Source: Mycobacterium numidiamassiliense (lineage in GTDB: Bacteria; Actinomycetota; Actinomycetes; Mycobacteriales; Mycobacteriaceae). Taken from it: 64,000 nucleotides of DNA. The stretch covers positions 2,095,066 through 2,159,065 of the forward strand of contig NZ_FUEZ01000004.1 in the NCBI RefSeq assembly GCF_900157365.1, read 5' to 3'. Positions 1-16,118 of this stretch are shown here, piece after piece; the first letter of the stretch is position 1; each line of letters opens with the position of its first letter. A program made the translations under genes and the position numbers. The notes under the pieces were generated by a model, which saw only the letters and a list, made by a program, of their open reading frames with translations, had not been told where the DNA came from and did not search any database.

Positions 1-365
1 TGATGGTTGGGGTGTTCTTCGGCGTCGGGCTGCTCCTGGGTTTGCTCAACGCCTTGCTGGTGCGACGTTCAGTCGCATCGATCACCGCCAAAGACCATCC
101 GATGAAAAGCACGATGGCTCTGAATTCGGCGACTCGGCTAGCGGTCATCACCATCATCGGCCTGATCATCGCCTTCGTTTTCCGGCCGGCCGGGTTGGGT
201 GTGGTGTTCGGGTTAGCGCTCTTCCAGGTGATCTTGGTGTTGTCGACGGCGCTCCCGGTATGGAAGAAGCTGCGCAGTGGCGACTGGGTGGAATCCGACT
301 CCCCGGATGGTTCCAACGGCGGCGTAACCGCGGGAACGGAAGGAAGAAGCAGCAGCGATGACTGA
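1..365 (+). CDS. atpI: ATP synthase protein I-like membrane protein (partial 5')
   Basis: The 3' part of a small hydrophobic protein is visible: about 120 residues, with hydrophobic segments near residues 1-20, 47-62 and 66-88 and a polar Gly/Ser-rich tail. The M. tuberculosis counterpart (Rv1303) is about 161 aa, so roughly 40 N-terminal residues probably lie before the window. The internal ATG at position 3 is unlikely to be the true start. It ends in an 8-nt overlap with the atpB start (ATGACTGA), which suggests translational coupling. AtpI-type proteins are thought to help c-ring assembly or ion supply in F-ATPase operons; that role is inferred from position. Confidence 0.8.
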   Translation, partial: MVGVFFGVGLLLGLLNALLVRRSVASITAKDHPMKSTMALNSATRLAVITIIGLIIAFVFRPAGLGVVFGLALFQVILVLSTALPVWKKLRSGDWVESDSPDGSNGGVTAGTEGRSSSDD

Positions 366-1116
366 GACGACGTTCCTGGCTGAAGGCGCGATCGAGGTCG
401 GCGAGCACACACACGCCACCTGGCTTGGGCTGACCGTCAACACCGACACGATTCTGTCGACCGGAATCGCTGCCGTCATCGTGCTCGCGCTGGCCTTCTT
501 CCTGCGCGCCAAGATCACTTCGACCGGCGTCCCCAGCGGAGTGCAGTTGTTCTGGGAGGCCATCACCGTCCAGATGCGCGATCAGATCGAGGCGGCCGTC
601 GGGATGCGGATCGCGCCGTTCGTATTGCCGCTGGCGGTCACCATCTTCGTGTTCATCCTGATCTCCAACTGGCTGTCGGTGCTGCCGCTGCAGTACACCG
701 ATAAGTCCGGGCGCACCACCGAGTTGCTCAGCTCGGCGGCGGCGGACATCAATTACGTTCTGGCGCTGGCCCTTTTCGTCTTCGTCTGCTACCACATCGC
801 GGGGATCTGGCGCCGTGGGATCGTGGGTCACCCGCTGGCGGTGCTCAAGGGTCACGTGGCGTTCCTGGCGCCGATCAACCTGGTCGAAGAGCTCGCGAAG
901 CCAATCTCGTTGTCGCTGCGACTTTTCGGGAACATCTTCGCCGGTGGCATCTTGGTTGCGCTGATCGCGCTCTTCCCGCCGTACATCATGTGGGCGCCGA
1001 ACGCAATCTGGAAAGCTTTCGACTTGTTCGTCGGCGCAATTCAGGCGTTCATCTTCTCGATCCTGACCATCTTGTATTTCAGCCAAGCCATGGAGCTCGA
1101 CGAACACCATGACTGA
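358..1116 (+). CDS. atpB: F0F1 ATP synthase subunit a
   Basis: A 252-aa polytopic membrane protein of the F0 sector that forms the proton half-channels against the c-ring. The conserved segment [20 protein letters not shown] (residues 178-197) carries the essential arginine at R188. Several hydrophobic helices precede and follow it, and length matches the mycobacterial family (about 250 aa). It starts inside the 3' end of atpI and is the first full gene of the atpBEFHAGDC operon, encoding the enzyme that makes ATP at the plasma membrane. Confidence 0.97.
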   Translation: MTETTFLAEGAIEVGEHTHATWLGLTVNTDTILSTGIAAVIVLALAFFLRAKITSTGVPSGVQLFWEAITVQMRDQIEAAVGMRIAPFVLPLAVTIFVFILISNWLSVLPLQYTDKSGRTTELLSSAAADINYVLALALFVFVCYHIAGIWRRGIVGHPLAVLKGHVAFLAPINLVEELAKPISLSLRLFGNIFAGGILVALIALFPPYIMWAPNAIWKAFDLFVGAIQAFIFSILTILYFSQAMELDEHHD

Positions 1117-1137
1117 GATCTTCATGAATTGGATTGA

Positions 1138-1446
<309 letters not shown>

Positions 1447-1455
1447 ATCGCTGTG

Positions 1456-1962
1456 ATGGGCGACGCGAGCCTGAGCATTCTGGCATCACGCCAGGTAGCA
1501 GAGGGAGGCAACAACTTCCTCGTTCCCAACGGCACCTTTTTCTTCGTGCTGGCCATCTTCCTAGTCGTGCTCGGCATCATCGGCACGTTCGTCGTGCCGC
1601 CGATCCTGAAGGTGTTGCGCGAGCGCGACGCCATGGTCGCCAAGACCGTTGCCGACAACAGGAAAGCGACTGAGCAGTTCGAAGCGGCGCAGGCCGACTA
1701 CGAAAAGGCGATGAAGGAAGCTCGAGTCCAGGCGTCGTCCTACCGCGACAACGCCCGGGCCGAGGGTCGCAAGGCGGTTGAGGACGCCCGCGCCCAAGCG
1801 GAGCAACAGGTCTCGTCGACGTTACTGTTGGCCGCCGAACAATTGAAGCGGGAGAGGGACTCCGTGGAACTGGATCTGCGTGCCAACGTGGCCGGCATGT
1901 CGGCGACGTTGGCCAGCCGCATCCTCGGTGTCGACGTCACTACCTCTACCGCGGCGAGGTAA
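1456..1962 (+). CDS. atpF: F0F1 ATP synthase subunit b
   Basis: A peripheral-stalk subunit of 168 aa: one N-terminal membrane helix (about residues 22-45, ending VVPPILKVL) followed by a long charged, alanine-rich coiled coil. The ATG at 1456 is chosen over the GTG directly before it (1453) because the family begins M-G; either is possible. It starts 9 nt after the atpE stop and ends 7 nt before atpH. It pairs with the b-like domain of AtpH to hold the F1 head static. Confidence 0.95.
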   Translation: MGDASLSILASRQVAEGGNNFLVPNGTFFFVLAIFLVVLGIIGTFVVPPILKVLRERDAMVAKTVADNRKATEQFEAAQADYEKAMKEARVQASSYRDNARAEGRKAVEDARAQAEQQVSSTLLLAAEQLKRERDSVELDLRANVAGMSATLASRILGVDVTTSTAAR

Positions 1963-1969
1963 ATCAAAT

Positions 1970-3310
1970 ATGTCGACGTTTATCGGACAGCTGATCGGGT
2001 TTGCGGTCATCGTGTTGTTGGTCGTGCGCTATGTCGTGCCGCCCGTGCGTAAATTGATGGCGACGCGACAGAACACGGTGCGCCAGCAGCTGGATGATTC
2101 GGCTACGGCCGCCGAGCGGTTGACCGAATCGACCACGGCGCACAGCAAAGCGGTTCAGGCCGCCGAGGCGGAAGCCAAGCAGGTCGTCGAAGAGGCGAAG
2201 ACCGACGCGGTGCGCATCGTCGAGCAATTGCGCGAGCAGGCCGGGATCGAGGCGGAGCGCATCAAGGCGCAGGGTCAGCGCCAGGCTGAACTGTTGCGGG
2301 CACAGCTGAGCCGTCAGCTTCGCGTGGAGCTTGGGCACGAATCTGTGCGCCAGGCAGAGGAATTGGTGCGCAACTATGTCGCCGACGTGGAGCAGCAGTC
2401 GGCCACAGTCGATCGATTCTTGGACGAGCTCGATGCCATGGCGCCTGCGGCGGCTGAAGTCAAGTACCCCTTGATGGCGAAGATGCGCTCGGCGAGTCGG
2501 CGGGCACTGAAAAGCGTCACGGACCGGTTCGACGCGCTAGCAGCGGATCTGGACGTTCCGGGATTGGAAAAGCTTTCCAGTGAGCTGGTTTCGGTCGCCA
2601 AGATGCTCGAAGACGAAATTGTCGTCACTCGGTATCTCACGCTTCCGTCCGAAGACGCCGAGCCCAGGGTCAGATTGCTCGAACGGCTACTGGCCGGCAA
2701 AGTCGGCGATCCGACTCTGGAGTTGTTAAGGGCGGCCGTTTCGGAGCGATGGTCTACCAATTCGGATCTGATCGACGCCGTCGAACACGTGTCACGGCAA
2801 GCGTTGTTGGAAGTCGCCGCACGCGAGGATCGGGTCGACGAGGTCGAAGACCAGTTGTTCCGGTTTGCGCGGATCCTTGAGGCACAGCCGCGCCTTGGTG
2901 TCCTCCTGGGCGAGTACGGGACTCCGGCCGAAGGCCGAATTGGGTTGCTGCGCAACGTGCTCAGCAGCGCGACCGGCAGAAGCAACAGGATTACCAACGC
3001 ATTGCTGTCCCAGACCATTGAGCTGTTAAGAGGTCAGTCGGCCGACCACGCCGTGCTGTTCTTGGCCGAAGCCGCGGTGGCACGGCGCAATGAGATTGTG
3101 GCGCAAGTGAGTGCGGCCGCCGAGCCCAGCGATGCTCAGCGCACTCGCCTCACCGAAGTACTTAGCCGCATCTATGGACATCCGGTCGCGGTGCAGCTGC
3201 AGATCGACGCCGCCCTGCTGGGTGGTCTCCTCATCTCCGTGGGCGACGAAGTGATCGACGGATCGCTCTCGTCGCGTCTGACCGCGGCCGAGGCTCAACT
3301 GCCCGACTGA
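1970..3310 (+). CDS. atpH: ATP synthase b'-delta fusion subunit
   Basis: The 446-aa product is a fusion: residues about 1-165 form a second b-type subunit (membrane helix [20 protein letters not shown] then coiled coil) and residues about 175-446 form the delta subunit that caps F1. The fusion and exact length match M. tuberculosis Rv1307 and are characteristic of mycobacteria. The start at 1970 ([10 protein letters not shown]) is preferred; the longer frame from 1880 would run back through atpF. It provides the asymmetric peripheral stalk with AtpF. Confidence 0.95.
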   Translation: MSTFIGQLIGFAVIVLLVVRYVVPPVRKLMATRQNTVRQQLDDSATAAERLTESTTAHSKAVQAAEAEAKQVVEEAKTDAVRIVEQLREQAGIEAERIKAQGQRQAELLRAQLSRQLRVELGHESVRQAEELVRNYVADVEQQSATVDRFLDELDAMAPAAAEVKYPLMAKMRSASRRALKSVTDRFDALAADLDVPGLEKLSSELVSVAKMLEDEIVVTRYLTLPSEDAEPRVRLLERLLAGKVGDPTLELLRAAVSERWSTNSDLIDAVEHVSRQALLEVAAREDRVDEVEDQLFRFARILEAQPRLGVLLGEYGTPAEGRIGLLRNVLSSATGRSNRITNALLSQTIELLRGQSADHAVLFLAEAAVARRNEIVAQVSAAAEPSDAQRTRLTEVLSRIYGHPVAVQLQIDAALLGGLLISVGDEVIDGSLSSRLTAAEAQLPD

Positions 3311-3355
3311 ACACGAACTTAGTCAGCACTAACCGAAGTAGGAAGACGAAAAGCT

Positions 3356-5017
3356 ATGGCCGAGTTGACAATCTCCGCTGATGACATCCAGAGCGCGATC
3401 GAAGAGTACGTAGGTTCGTTCACCTCCGACACCTCCCGCGAGGAGGTCGGCACCGTCATCGACGCCGGCGACGGCATCGCGCACGTCGAGGGTCTGCCGT
3501 CGGTAATGACCCAGGAGCTGCTCGAGTTCCCGGGTGGCGTCCTCGGTGTCGCCCTCAACCTCGACGAGCACAGCGTCGGCACGGTGATCCTCGGTGACTT
3601 CGAGAAGATCGAACAGGGCCAGCAGGTCAAGCGCACCAACGAAGTCCTGTCGGTCCCCGTCGGTGACAATTTCCTGGGGCGGGTCGTCAACCCCCTCGGC
3701 CAGCCGATCGACGGTGGCGGCGACATCGAAGCCGAGACGCGCCGCGCGCTGGAACTCCAGGCGCCCTCGGTGGTGCAGCGGCAAAGCGTCAGTGAGCCGC
3801 TGCAGACCGGGATCAAGGCCATCGACGCGATGACACCGATCGGCCGTGGCCAGCGTCAGCTGATCATCGGCGACCGCAAGACGGGCAAGACCACCGTCTG
3901 CGTCGACACCATCCTCAACCAGCGCCAGAACTGGGAGACGGGAGACGCGAGCAAGCAGGTGCGCTGCGTCTACGTGGCCATCGGGCAGAAGGGCACCACG
4001 ATCGCGTCTGTGCGCCGCACCCTGGAAGAGGGCGGCGCGATGGAGTACACCACCATCGTCGCGGCGCCCGCCTCGGATGCCGCAGGCTTCAAATGGCTTG
4101 CGCCGTACACCGGTTCGGCGATCGCCCAGCACTGGATGTATCAGGGCAAGCACGTGCTCATCGTCTTCGACGACCTGACCAAGCAGGCCGAGGCCTACCG
4201 CGCGATCTCGCTGCTGCTGCGCCGTCCGCCCGGCCGCGAGGCCTACCCCGGCGACGTCTTCTACCTGCACTCGCGACTATTGGAGCGCTGCGGGAAACTC
4301 TCCGACGAGCTCGGGGCCGGTTCACTCACCGGTTTGCCGATCATCGAGACCAAGGCCAACGACATCTCGGCCTACATCCCGACCAACGTCATTTCGATCA
4401 CCGACGGGCAGTGCTTCCTGGAGACAGACCTGTTCAACCAGGGCGTCCGGCCGGCCATCAACGTCGGTGTCTCGGTGTCGCGGGTCGGTGGCGCGGCGCA
4501 GATCAAGGCCATGAAAGAGGTGGCCGGCTCATTGCGACTGGACCTGTCGCAATACCGCGAATTGGAAGCCTTCGCCGCCTTTGCGTCCGATTTGGACGCC
4601 ACCTCGAAGGCGCAGTTGGAGCGCGGCGCGCGGCTGGTCGAGCTGCTCAAGCAGCCGCAAAACCAGCCCATGCCCGTCGAGGAACAAGTGGTCTCCATGT
4701 TCCTGGGTACCGGTGGACACGTGGACTCGGTGCCGGTCGAGGATGTCAGGCGATTCGAAACCGAACTGCTGGACCACATCCGGGGCTCCGAAGGAAAGAT
4801 CCTCGCGGACATCCGCGAGAGCAAGAAGCTCAGTGAGGAAAACGAGAAGGCGCTTACCGACGCCATCAATCACTTCAAGAAGGGCTTCGCTGCGACGGGC
4901 GGTGGGTCGGTGGTGCCCGACGAGCACGCCGAGCCCAAGGAAGACGAAGGCAAAGAATCGGTGAAGGTCAAAAAGCCTGAACCCAAGGACAAGGACGCCA
5001 AGAAGGACAAGAAGTAG
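3356..5017 (+). CDS. atpA: F0F1 ATP synthase subunit alpha
   Basis: A 553-aa F1 subunit with the nucleotide-binding P-loop GDRKTGKT at residues 172-179 and the usual alpha beta-barrel, nucleotide and helical domains. The C-terminus ends in a lysine- and acid-rich tail of about 35 residues (from [13 protein letters not shown] onward). A tail of this kind is mycobacteria-specific and known there to suppress ATP hydrolysis; here it is a few residues longer than in M. tuberculosis (549 aa). It follows atpH by 45 nt and precedes atpG by 6 nt. Confidence 0.98.
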   Translation: MAELTISADDIQSAIEEYVGSFTSDTSREEVGTVIDAGDGIAHVEGLPSVMTQELLEFPGGVLGVALNLDEHSVGTVILGDFEKIEQGQQVKRTNEVLSVPVGDNFLGRVVNPLGQPIDGGGDIEAETRRALELQAPSVVQRQSVSEPLQTGIKAIDAMTPIGRGQRQLIIGDRKTGKTTVCVDTILNQRQNWETGDASKQVRCVYVAIGQKGTTIASVRRTLEEGGAMEYTTIVAAPASDAAGFKWLAPYTGSAIAQHWMYQGKHVLIVFDDLTKQAEAYRAISLLLRRPPGREAYPGDVFYLHSRLLERCGKLSDELGAGSLTGLPIIETKANDISAYIPTNVISITDGQCFLETDLFNQGVRPAINVGVSVSRVGGAAQIKAMKEVAGSLRLDLSQYRELEAFAAFASDLDATSKAQLERGARLVELLKQPQNQPMPVEEQVVSMFLGTGGHVDSVPVEDVRRFETELLDHIRGSEGKILADIRESKKLSEENEKALTDAINHFKKGFAATGGGSVVPDEHAEPKEDEGKESVKVKKPEPKDKDAKKDKK

Positions 5018-5023
5018 CGAACC

Positions 5024-7415
<2,392 letters not shown>

Positions 7416-7451
7416 TCAAGGACTTCCGGCTGAGTCGAAAGGTGGTGTGGC

Positions 7452-7817
7452 ATGGCCGAATTGAACGTTGAGATCGTCGCAGTCGACCGCAAGATCTGGG
7501 CGGGTGAGGCAACCTTCTTGTTCACCCGCACCACTTCCGGCGAGATCGGGATCCTGCCCCACCACATTCCGCTGGTCGCCCAACTGGTCGACGACGCCAT
7601 GGTGCGCGTCGAACGTGAAGGCGAAAACGATCTGCGGATCGCCGTGGATGGCGGGTTCTTGTCGGTCACCGAGGAGTCGGTGACCGTGCTCGCTGAGTCC
7701 GCCGAATTCGAGTCGGAGATCGACGAGGCCGCCGCCAAGGAGGACTCGGAGTCCGACGACCCCCGCGTCGCCGCCAGGGGGCGTGCGAGATTGCGCGCCG
7801 TCGGCGCGATTGACTAA
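7452..7817 (+). CDS. atpC: F0F1 ATP synthase subunit epsilon
   Basis: A 121-aa central-stalk subunit: an N-terminal beta-sandwich ([39 protein letters not shown]) and a short C-terminal helical part ending [11 protein letters not shown]. Mycobacterial epsilon has a short C-terminal helix compared with E. coli, and the length here equals M. tuberculosis AtpC. It closes the atp operon, 36 nt after atpD, and is followed 6 nt later by a small membrane protein gene that is probably co-transcribed. Confidence 0.96.
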   Translation: MAELNVEIVAVDRKIWAGEATFLFTRTTSGEIGILPHHIPLVAQLVDDAMVRVEREGENDLRIAVDGGFLSVTEESVTVLAESAEFESEIDEAAAKEDSESDDPRVAARGRARLRAVGAID

Positions 7818-7823
7818 CCGCCA

Positions 7824-8267
7824 ATGAGCGCGCCCATGGTCGGCATGGCCGCGCTCGTTGTCGTGCTGGGGGTCGCCGTCGCCGCACTGAGCTATCGCTT
7901 ATGGAAGCTGCGACAGGGCGGAACGGCAGGCATCATGCGGGACATCCCCGCGGTTGGTGGCCACGGCTGGCGGCACGGCGTGATTCGCTACCGGGGTGGT
8001 GAAGCCGCTTTCTACCGGCTATCGAGTCTGCGGTTGTGGCCGGATCGCCGGCTCGGTCGCCGCGGTGTGGAGATCGTGGCCCGGCGTGCCCCGCGGGGCG
8101 ACGAGTTCGACATCATGACCGACGAAATCGTGGTGCTGGAACTGCGCGACACGACCCAGGACCGCAGATCGGGCTACGAGCTGGCGCTCGACCAGGGTGC
8201 GCTTACCGCGTTCTTGTCATGGCTGGAGTCCCGTCCGTCACCGCGCGCGCGTCGTCGCAGCGTGTAG
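7824..8267 (+). CDS. DUF2550-type small membrane protein
   Basis: A 147-aa protein with a single N-terminal hydrophobic segment (about residues 5-25, MVGMAALVVVLGVAVAALSYRLWKLRQGG) that would act as a membrane anchor or uncleaved signal, then a basic, beta-rich soluble domain. It matches the position and length of M. tuberculosis Rv1312, a DUF2550 family member always found after atpC. No function is established. Its 6-nt spacing from atpC suggests membership of the atp transcript. Confidence 0.85.
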   Translation: MSAPMVGMAALVVVLGVAVAALSYRLWKLRQGGTAGIMRDIPAVGGHGWRHGVIRYRGGEAAFYRLSSLRLWPDRRLGRRGVEIVARRAPRGDEFDIMTDEIVVLELRDTTQDRRSGYELALDQGALTAFLSWLESRPSPRARRRSV

Positions 8268-8287
8268 CGCCGAGATCCCTCGCGCGA

Positions 8288-8863
8288 CTATTGCTTTTGT
8301 CCACCCGGCTGCCACAGCACATCGCCGTCGGGGTTGGCGGCCCGCGACAGGATGAACAGCAGATCCGACAACCGATTCAGATATTTCGCCGGGAGAACGC
8401 TGACGCCGTCCTCGTGAGCATCGACTGCCGCCCATGCGGATCGCTCGGCGCGGCGCGCGATGGTGCGCGCCACGTGCAGCAGCGCTGATAGCGGCGAACC
8501 ACCAGGCAGCACAAAGGAATTCAGCGCAGGCAACGGCTCGTTGAAAGCGTCGCACCACGCTTCGAGCCGATCGATGTAGGCCTGGGTGACGCGCAGCGGA
8601 GGGTGCTCGGGATTGGCCACCACCGGCGTCGACAGATCCGCGCCGGCGTCGAACAAGTCGTTCTGGATCTGTCGCAGCACCTCGGCGAACTTCTCGTCTG
8701 GCTGACCCAGGGCGATCGCAGCGCCGATCGCGGAGTTGGCTTCGTCGCAATCCGCGTAGGCCACCAGCCGGGCATCGTTCTTGGAGACCCGCGAGAAATC
8801 GCTTAGACCGGTGGTTCCGTCGTCGCCTGTTCTCGTGTAAATGCGGGTCAGGTGTATCGCCAT
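8288..8863 (-). CDS. PduO-type cob(I)yrinic acid a,c-diamide adenosyltransferase
   Basis: A 191-aa ATP:cob(I)alamin adenosyltransferase of the PduO family, which makes coenzyme B12. The N-terminal motif [21 protein letters not shown] (residues about 8-28) binds ATP, and RAERSAWAA with the [12 protein letters not shown] segment forms the helical-bundle active site. The start is placed at [13 protein letters not shown] (8863), matching M. tuberculosis Rv1314c (193 aa); the longer upstream frame is antisense to the murA region. In M. tuberculosis an IS1557 transposase gene lies beside it; none is present here. Confidence 0.93.
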   Translation of the reverse strand: MAIHLTRIYTRTGDDGTTGLSDFSRVSKNDARLVAYADCDEANSAIGAAIALGQPDEKFAEVLRQIQNDLFDAGADLSTPVVANPEHPPLRVTQAYIDRLEAWCDAFNEPLPALNSFVLPGGSPLSALLHVARTIARRAERSAWAAVDAHEDGVSVLPAKYLNRLSDLLFILSRAANPDGDVLWQPGGQKQ

Positions 8864-8933
8864 GAGCAAACCGTACTCGGCTGACCTGCCAGGCCGACTG
8901 ACAAGCCGATACCGCATCACTAAACTGACGCGG

Positions 8934-10187
8934 GTGGCTGAGCGATTCGTGGTGACCGGCGGCAATCGCTTGTCAGGCGAGGTCGCCGTCGGCGGCGCGA
9001 AGAACAGCGTGCTCAAGCTGATGGCCGCGACATTGCTGGCAGAAGGCACCAGCACGATCACCAACTGCCCGGACATCCTCGATGTGCCGTTGATGGCAGA
9101 GGTGCTGCGTGGTCTGGGCGCCACCGTCGAGCTGGACGGCGATGTCGCCCGCATCACCTCGCCCGACGAACCCAAGTACGACGCCGATTTCGCCGCGGTG
9201 CGGCAGTTTCGCGCCTCGGTGTGCGTGCTGGGGCCGCTGGTCGGCCGGTGCAAGCGGGCCAAGGTCGCCCTGCCCGGCGGTGATGCGATCGGATCGCGCC
9301 CGCTGGATATGCATCAGGCAGGGCTTCGCCAGCTGGGCGCCACGTGCAACATTGAGCACGGTTGCGTCGTTGCACACGCGGATACCTTGCGGGGCGCCGA
9401 GATTCAGTTGGAGTTTCCTTCGGTGGGGGCCACCGAGAACATCCTGATGGCGGCGGTCGTCGCCGAGGGTGTCACCACTATTCACAACGCGGCGCGCGAG
9501 CCTGACGTGGTCGATCTGTGCACGATGCTGAACCAGATGGGTGCCCAGGTCGAGGGCGCGGGCTCGCCGACGATGACCATCACTGGCGTGCCACGGCTGT
9601 ATCCCACCGAGCATCGCGTGATCGGAGACCGCATCGTGGCCTCCACCTGGGGCATCGCGGCAGCCATCACCCGCGGTGACATCTCCATCACCGGTGTCGA
9701 CCCGGCGCATCTTCAGGTGGTGCTGCACAAGCTGCACGACGCGGGCGCCACCGTCACGCAGACCGATAACAGCTTCCGGGTGACTCAGTACGAGCGTCCG
9801 AAGGCCATGAACGTCGCCACGTTGCCGTACCCCGGGTTCCCGACCGATCTGCAGCCGATGGCGATCGCGCTGGCCTCGATCTCCGACGGCACCTCGATGA
9901 TCACCGAGAACGTGTTCGAGGCGCGGTTCCGATTCGTCGAAGAGATGATCCGGCTCGGTGCTGATGCCCGCACCGATGGGCATCACGCCGTGGTGCGGGG
10001 TCTTCCGCAACTTTCCAGCGCCCCGGTGTGGTGTTCGGACATCCGCGCCGGCGCCGGCCTGGTGCTCGCCGGGCTCGTCGCCGACGGCGACACCGAGGTC
10101 CACGACGTCTTCCACATCGACCGCGGCTACCCGTTATTCGTCGAGAACCTGGCGATTTTGGGAGCGGAGATCGAACGGGTACAGTAA
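8934..10187 (+). CDS. murA: UDP-N-acetylglucosamine 1-carboxyvinyltransferase
   Basis: The first committed enzyme of peptidoglycan synthesis, transferring enolpyruvate from PEP to UDP-GlcNAc. 417 aa starting at GTG 8934 ([25 protein letters not shown]). The catalytic-loop residue that is Cys115 in E. coli is Asp117 here (GGDAIGSRP; codon 9282-9284), the known basis of natural fosfomycin insensitivity in mycobacteria. The gene lies immediately upstream of the rRNA operon, the standard context of mycobacterial rrnA. Confidence 0.97.
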   Translation: MAERFVVTGGNRLSGEVAVGGAKNSVLKLMAATLLAEGTSTITNCPDILDVPLMAEVLRGLGATVELDGDVARITSPDEPKYDADFAAVRQFRASVCVLGPLVGRCKRAKVALPGGDAIGSRPLDMHQAGLRQLGATCNIEHGCVVAHADTLRGAEIQLEFPSVGATENILMAAVVAEGVTTIHNAAREPDVVDLCTMLNQMGAQVEGAGSPTMTITGVPRLYPTEHRVIGDRIVASTWGIAAAITRGDISITGVDPAHLQVVLHKLHDAGATVTQTDNSFRVTQYERPKAMNVATLPYPGFPTDLQPMAIALASISDGTSMITENVFEARFRFVEEMIRLGADARTDGHHAVVRGLPQLSSAPVWCSDIRAGAGLVLAGLVADGDTEVHDVFHIDRGYPLFVENLAILGAEIERVQ

Positions 10188-10243
10188 CCGGAAGTTGTTG
10201 CCCACCAGGCGCGGTCGTTCACGAAGATGACTGAAACCGGGGC

Positions 10244-10270
10244 TTGACTCCTCTACCGGATCTGTATTAA
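10244..10270 (+). promoter_or_regulatory. rrn promoter P1
   Basis: A TTGACT -35 box (10244-10249) and a TATTAA -10 box (10265-10270), 15 bp apart, lie 57 bp after murA. The arrangement TTGACT...TATTA followed by CTGGCAGGGTTGCCCCGAAG is like that recalled for the M. tuberculosis rrnA P1 promoter. This is the main recognisable promoter for the rRNA transcript; murA read-through may contribute too. Confidence 0.75.
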
Positions 10271-10282
10271 GCTGGCAGGGTT

Positions 10283-10333
10283 GCCCCGAAGCGGGCGAAA
10301 ACAAGTAAGAGTGTTGTTTGAGAACTCAATAGT
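10283..10333 (+). promoter_or_regulatory. rRNA antitermination site (box B hairpin and box A)
   Basis: GCCCCGAAGCGGGC (10283-10296) can form a small box B-like hairpin. It is followed by GTTTGAGAACTCAATAG (about 10316-10332), which matches the mycobacterial box A/antitermination element bound by the NusB/NusE complex. The site sits just after the P1 promoter, as expected for a leader that must make RNA polymerase resistant to premature termination across the rRNA genes. Confidence 0.75.
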
Positions 10334-10364
10334 GTGTTTGGTGTTTTTGTTTGTTGTTGTTTTT

Positions 10365-10440
10365 TTGACCGCATCTAAGCACCCCCGTGTGAGGGTGTGG
10401 TCGCAATTTATTTAGATGCCAGTTTTGGCGTCTTTTTGTT
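10365..10440 (+). other. Structured rrn leader with competing hairpins
   Basis: This leader segment holds an 8-bp perfect inverted repeat, GCATCTAA (10371-10378) with TTAGATGC (10412-10419), enclosing a CACCC/GGGTG hairpin (10380-10397). The right arm overlaps a second hairpin, GATGCCA (10415-10421) with TGGCGTC (10426-10432), which is followed directly by TTTTT (10433-10437) and so looks like an intrinsic terminator. The two folds are mutually exclusive. Whether this is an attenuator or RNase III processing structure cannot be told from sequence. Confidence 0.5.
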
Positions 10441-10467
10441 AGGTCAGATTTTTCTGATTCGAATTCA

Positions 10468-10481
10468 CCTCGTTCGCGAGG
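10468..10481 (+). other. Hairpin immediately upstream of 16S rRNA
   Basis: CCTCG-TTCG-CGAGG forms a perfect 5-bp stem with a stable UUCG tetraloop, ending four bases before the inferred 16S 5' end. Its position suggests a folding or processing landmark for pre-16S rRNA. Confidence 0.55.
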
Positions 10482-10484
10482 AGT

Positions 10485-15366
<4,882 letters not shown>

Positions 15367-15460
15367 ACACAACTCGCAACCACATATTCTTTTCGTGACT
15401 TATAGTCGCGTCGAATACCACACCCCCCATCAATACACTTGAATGGAAAAATAAATAGAG

Positions 15461-15575
15461 TTACGGCGGCCACAGCGACAGGGAAACGCCCGGTCCCATC
15501 CCGAACCCGGAAGCTAAGCCTGTCAGCGCCAATGATACTGCCCTATTGGGTGGAAAAGTAGGACACCGCCGAACA
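15461..15575 (+). rRNA. rrf: 5S ribosomal RNA
   Basis: A 115-nt gene from TTACGGCGGCCACAGCG to GGACACCGCCGAACA, with the internal segment CCCGAACCCGGAAGCTAAGCC typical of actinobacterial 5S. It lies about 95 nt after the 23S end and is the last gene of the rRNA operon. Length and ends match those of M. tuberculosis rrf. Confidence 0.96.
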
Positions 15576-15580
15576 TACAC

Positions 15581-15610
15581 AAAAACACCCCCTGCAAAGG
15601 GGGTGTTTTT
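15581..15610. terminator. rrn operon terminator (bidirectional)
   Basis: AAAAACACCCCC (15581-15592) and GGGGGTGTTTTT (15599-15610) form a perfect 12-bp stem around a 6-nt TGCAAA loop. The A-tract on one side and T-tract on the other make it an intrinsic terminator in both directions. It lies 5 bases after the 5S gene and 10 bases beyond the end of ogt on the other strand, so it can end both transcripts. Such a canonical hairpin is uncommon in mycobacteria outside rRNA operons. Confidence 0.93.
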
Positions 15611-15620
15611 GCATTTGCGC

Positions 15621-16118
15621 TTAGTCGAATAACGTCAAATTCATTGATGTTCGTTGCTTTTCTAATTCGAGCAGGGTTCTTTTTCGATCGAGCCCGCCTC
15701 CGTAGCCGGTGAGGCTGCCGCTGGCGCCGATAACGCGATGGCACGGGACAATGATTGCGATCGGGTTATGGCCGTTCGCCAATCCCACGGCGCGCGCGGC
15801 GGCCGGCGCACCGATCTGTTCGGCGATCTCTCCGTACGACCGGGTCTGCCCGTATGGAATTGTCAGCAGCGCCCTCCACACCCGTCGCTGGAATTCGGTG
15901 CCCAGCAGGTCCAGTTCGATCGCGAAATCGGTGAGCTCACCGGCGAAATAAGCGTCGAGTTCCTCGACCGCGGGCGCGAAGGCTTCGGGATCGGGCGACC
16001 AATCGGTCCGGCTGGGTTCATACGTCTGATCGACCATCCGAAGATTCGTCAGCACGCCGCCGCGCCCGGCGAGCGTCAGGAGTCCAATCGGGCTGTCGAT
16101 GGTGCGGTACTGGATCAT
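15621..16118 (-). CDS. ogt: Methylated-DNA-protein-cysteine methyltransferase
   Basis: A 165-aa suicide repair protein that removes alkyl groups from O6-guanine. The acceptor motif IIVPCHRVIG places the reactive cysteine at C126, and the upstream YGEIA and GLANGHNPI segments match the DNA-binding fold of the family. The start at 16118 is preceded by AGGAGGTTGC; length equals M. tuberculosis Ogt (Rv1316c). Its ATG overlaps the alkA stop codon (ATGA), so the two form a translationally coupled alkylation-repair operon. Confidence 0.96.
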   Translation of the reverse strand: MIQYRTIDSPIGLLTLAGRGGVLTNLRMVDQTYEPSRTDWSPDPEAFAPAVEELDAYFAGELTDFAIELDLLGTEFQRRVWRALLTIPYGQTRSYGEIAEQIGAPAAARAVGLANGHNPIAIIVPCHRVIGASGSLTGYGGGLDRKRTLLELEKQRTSMNLTLFD

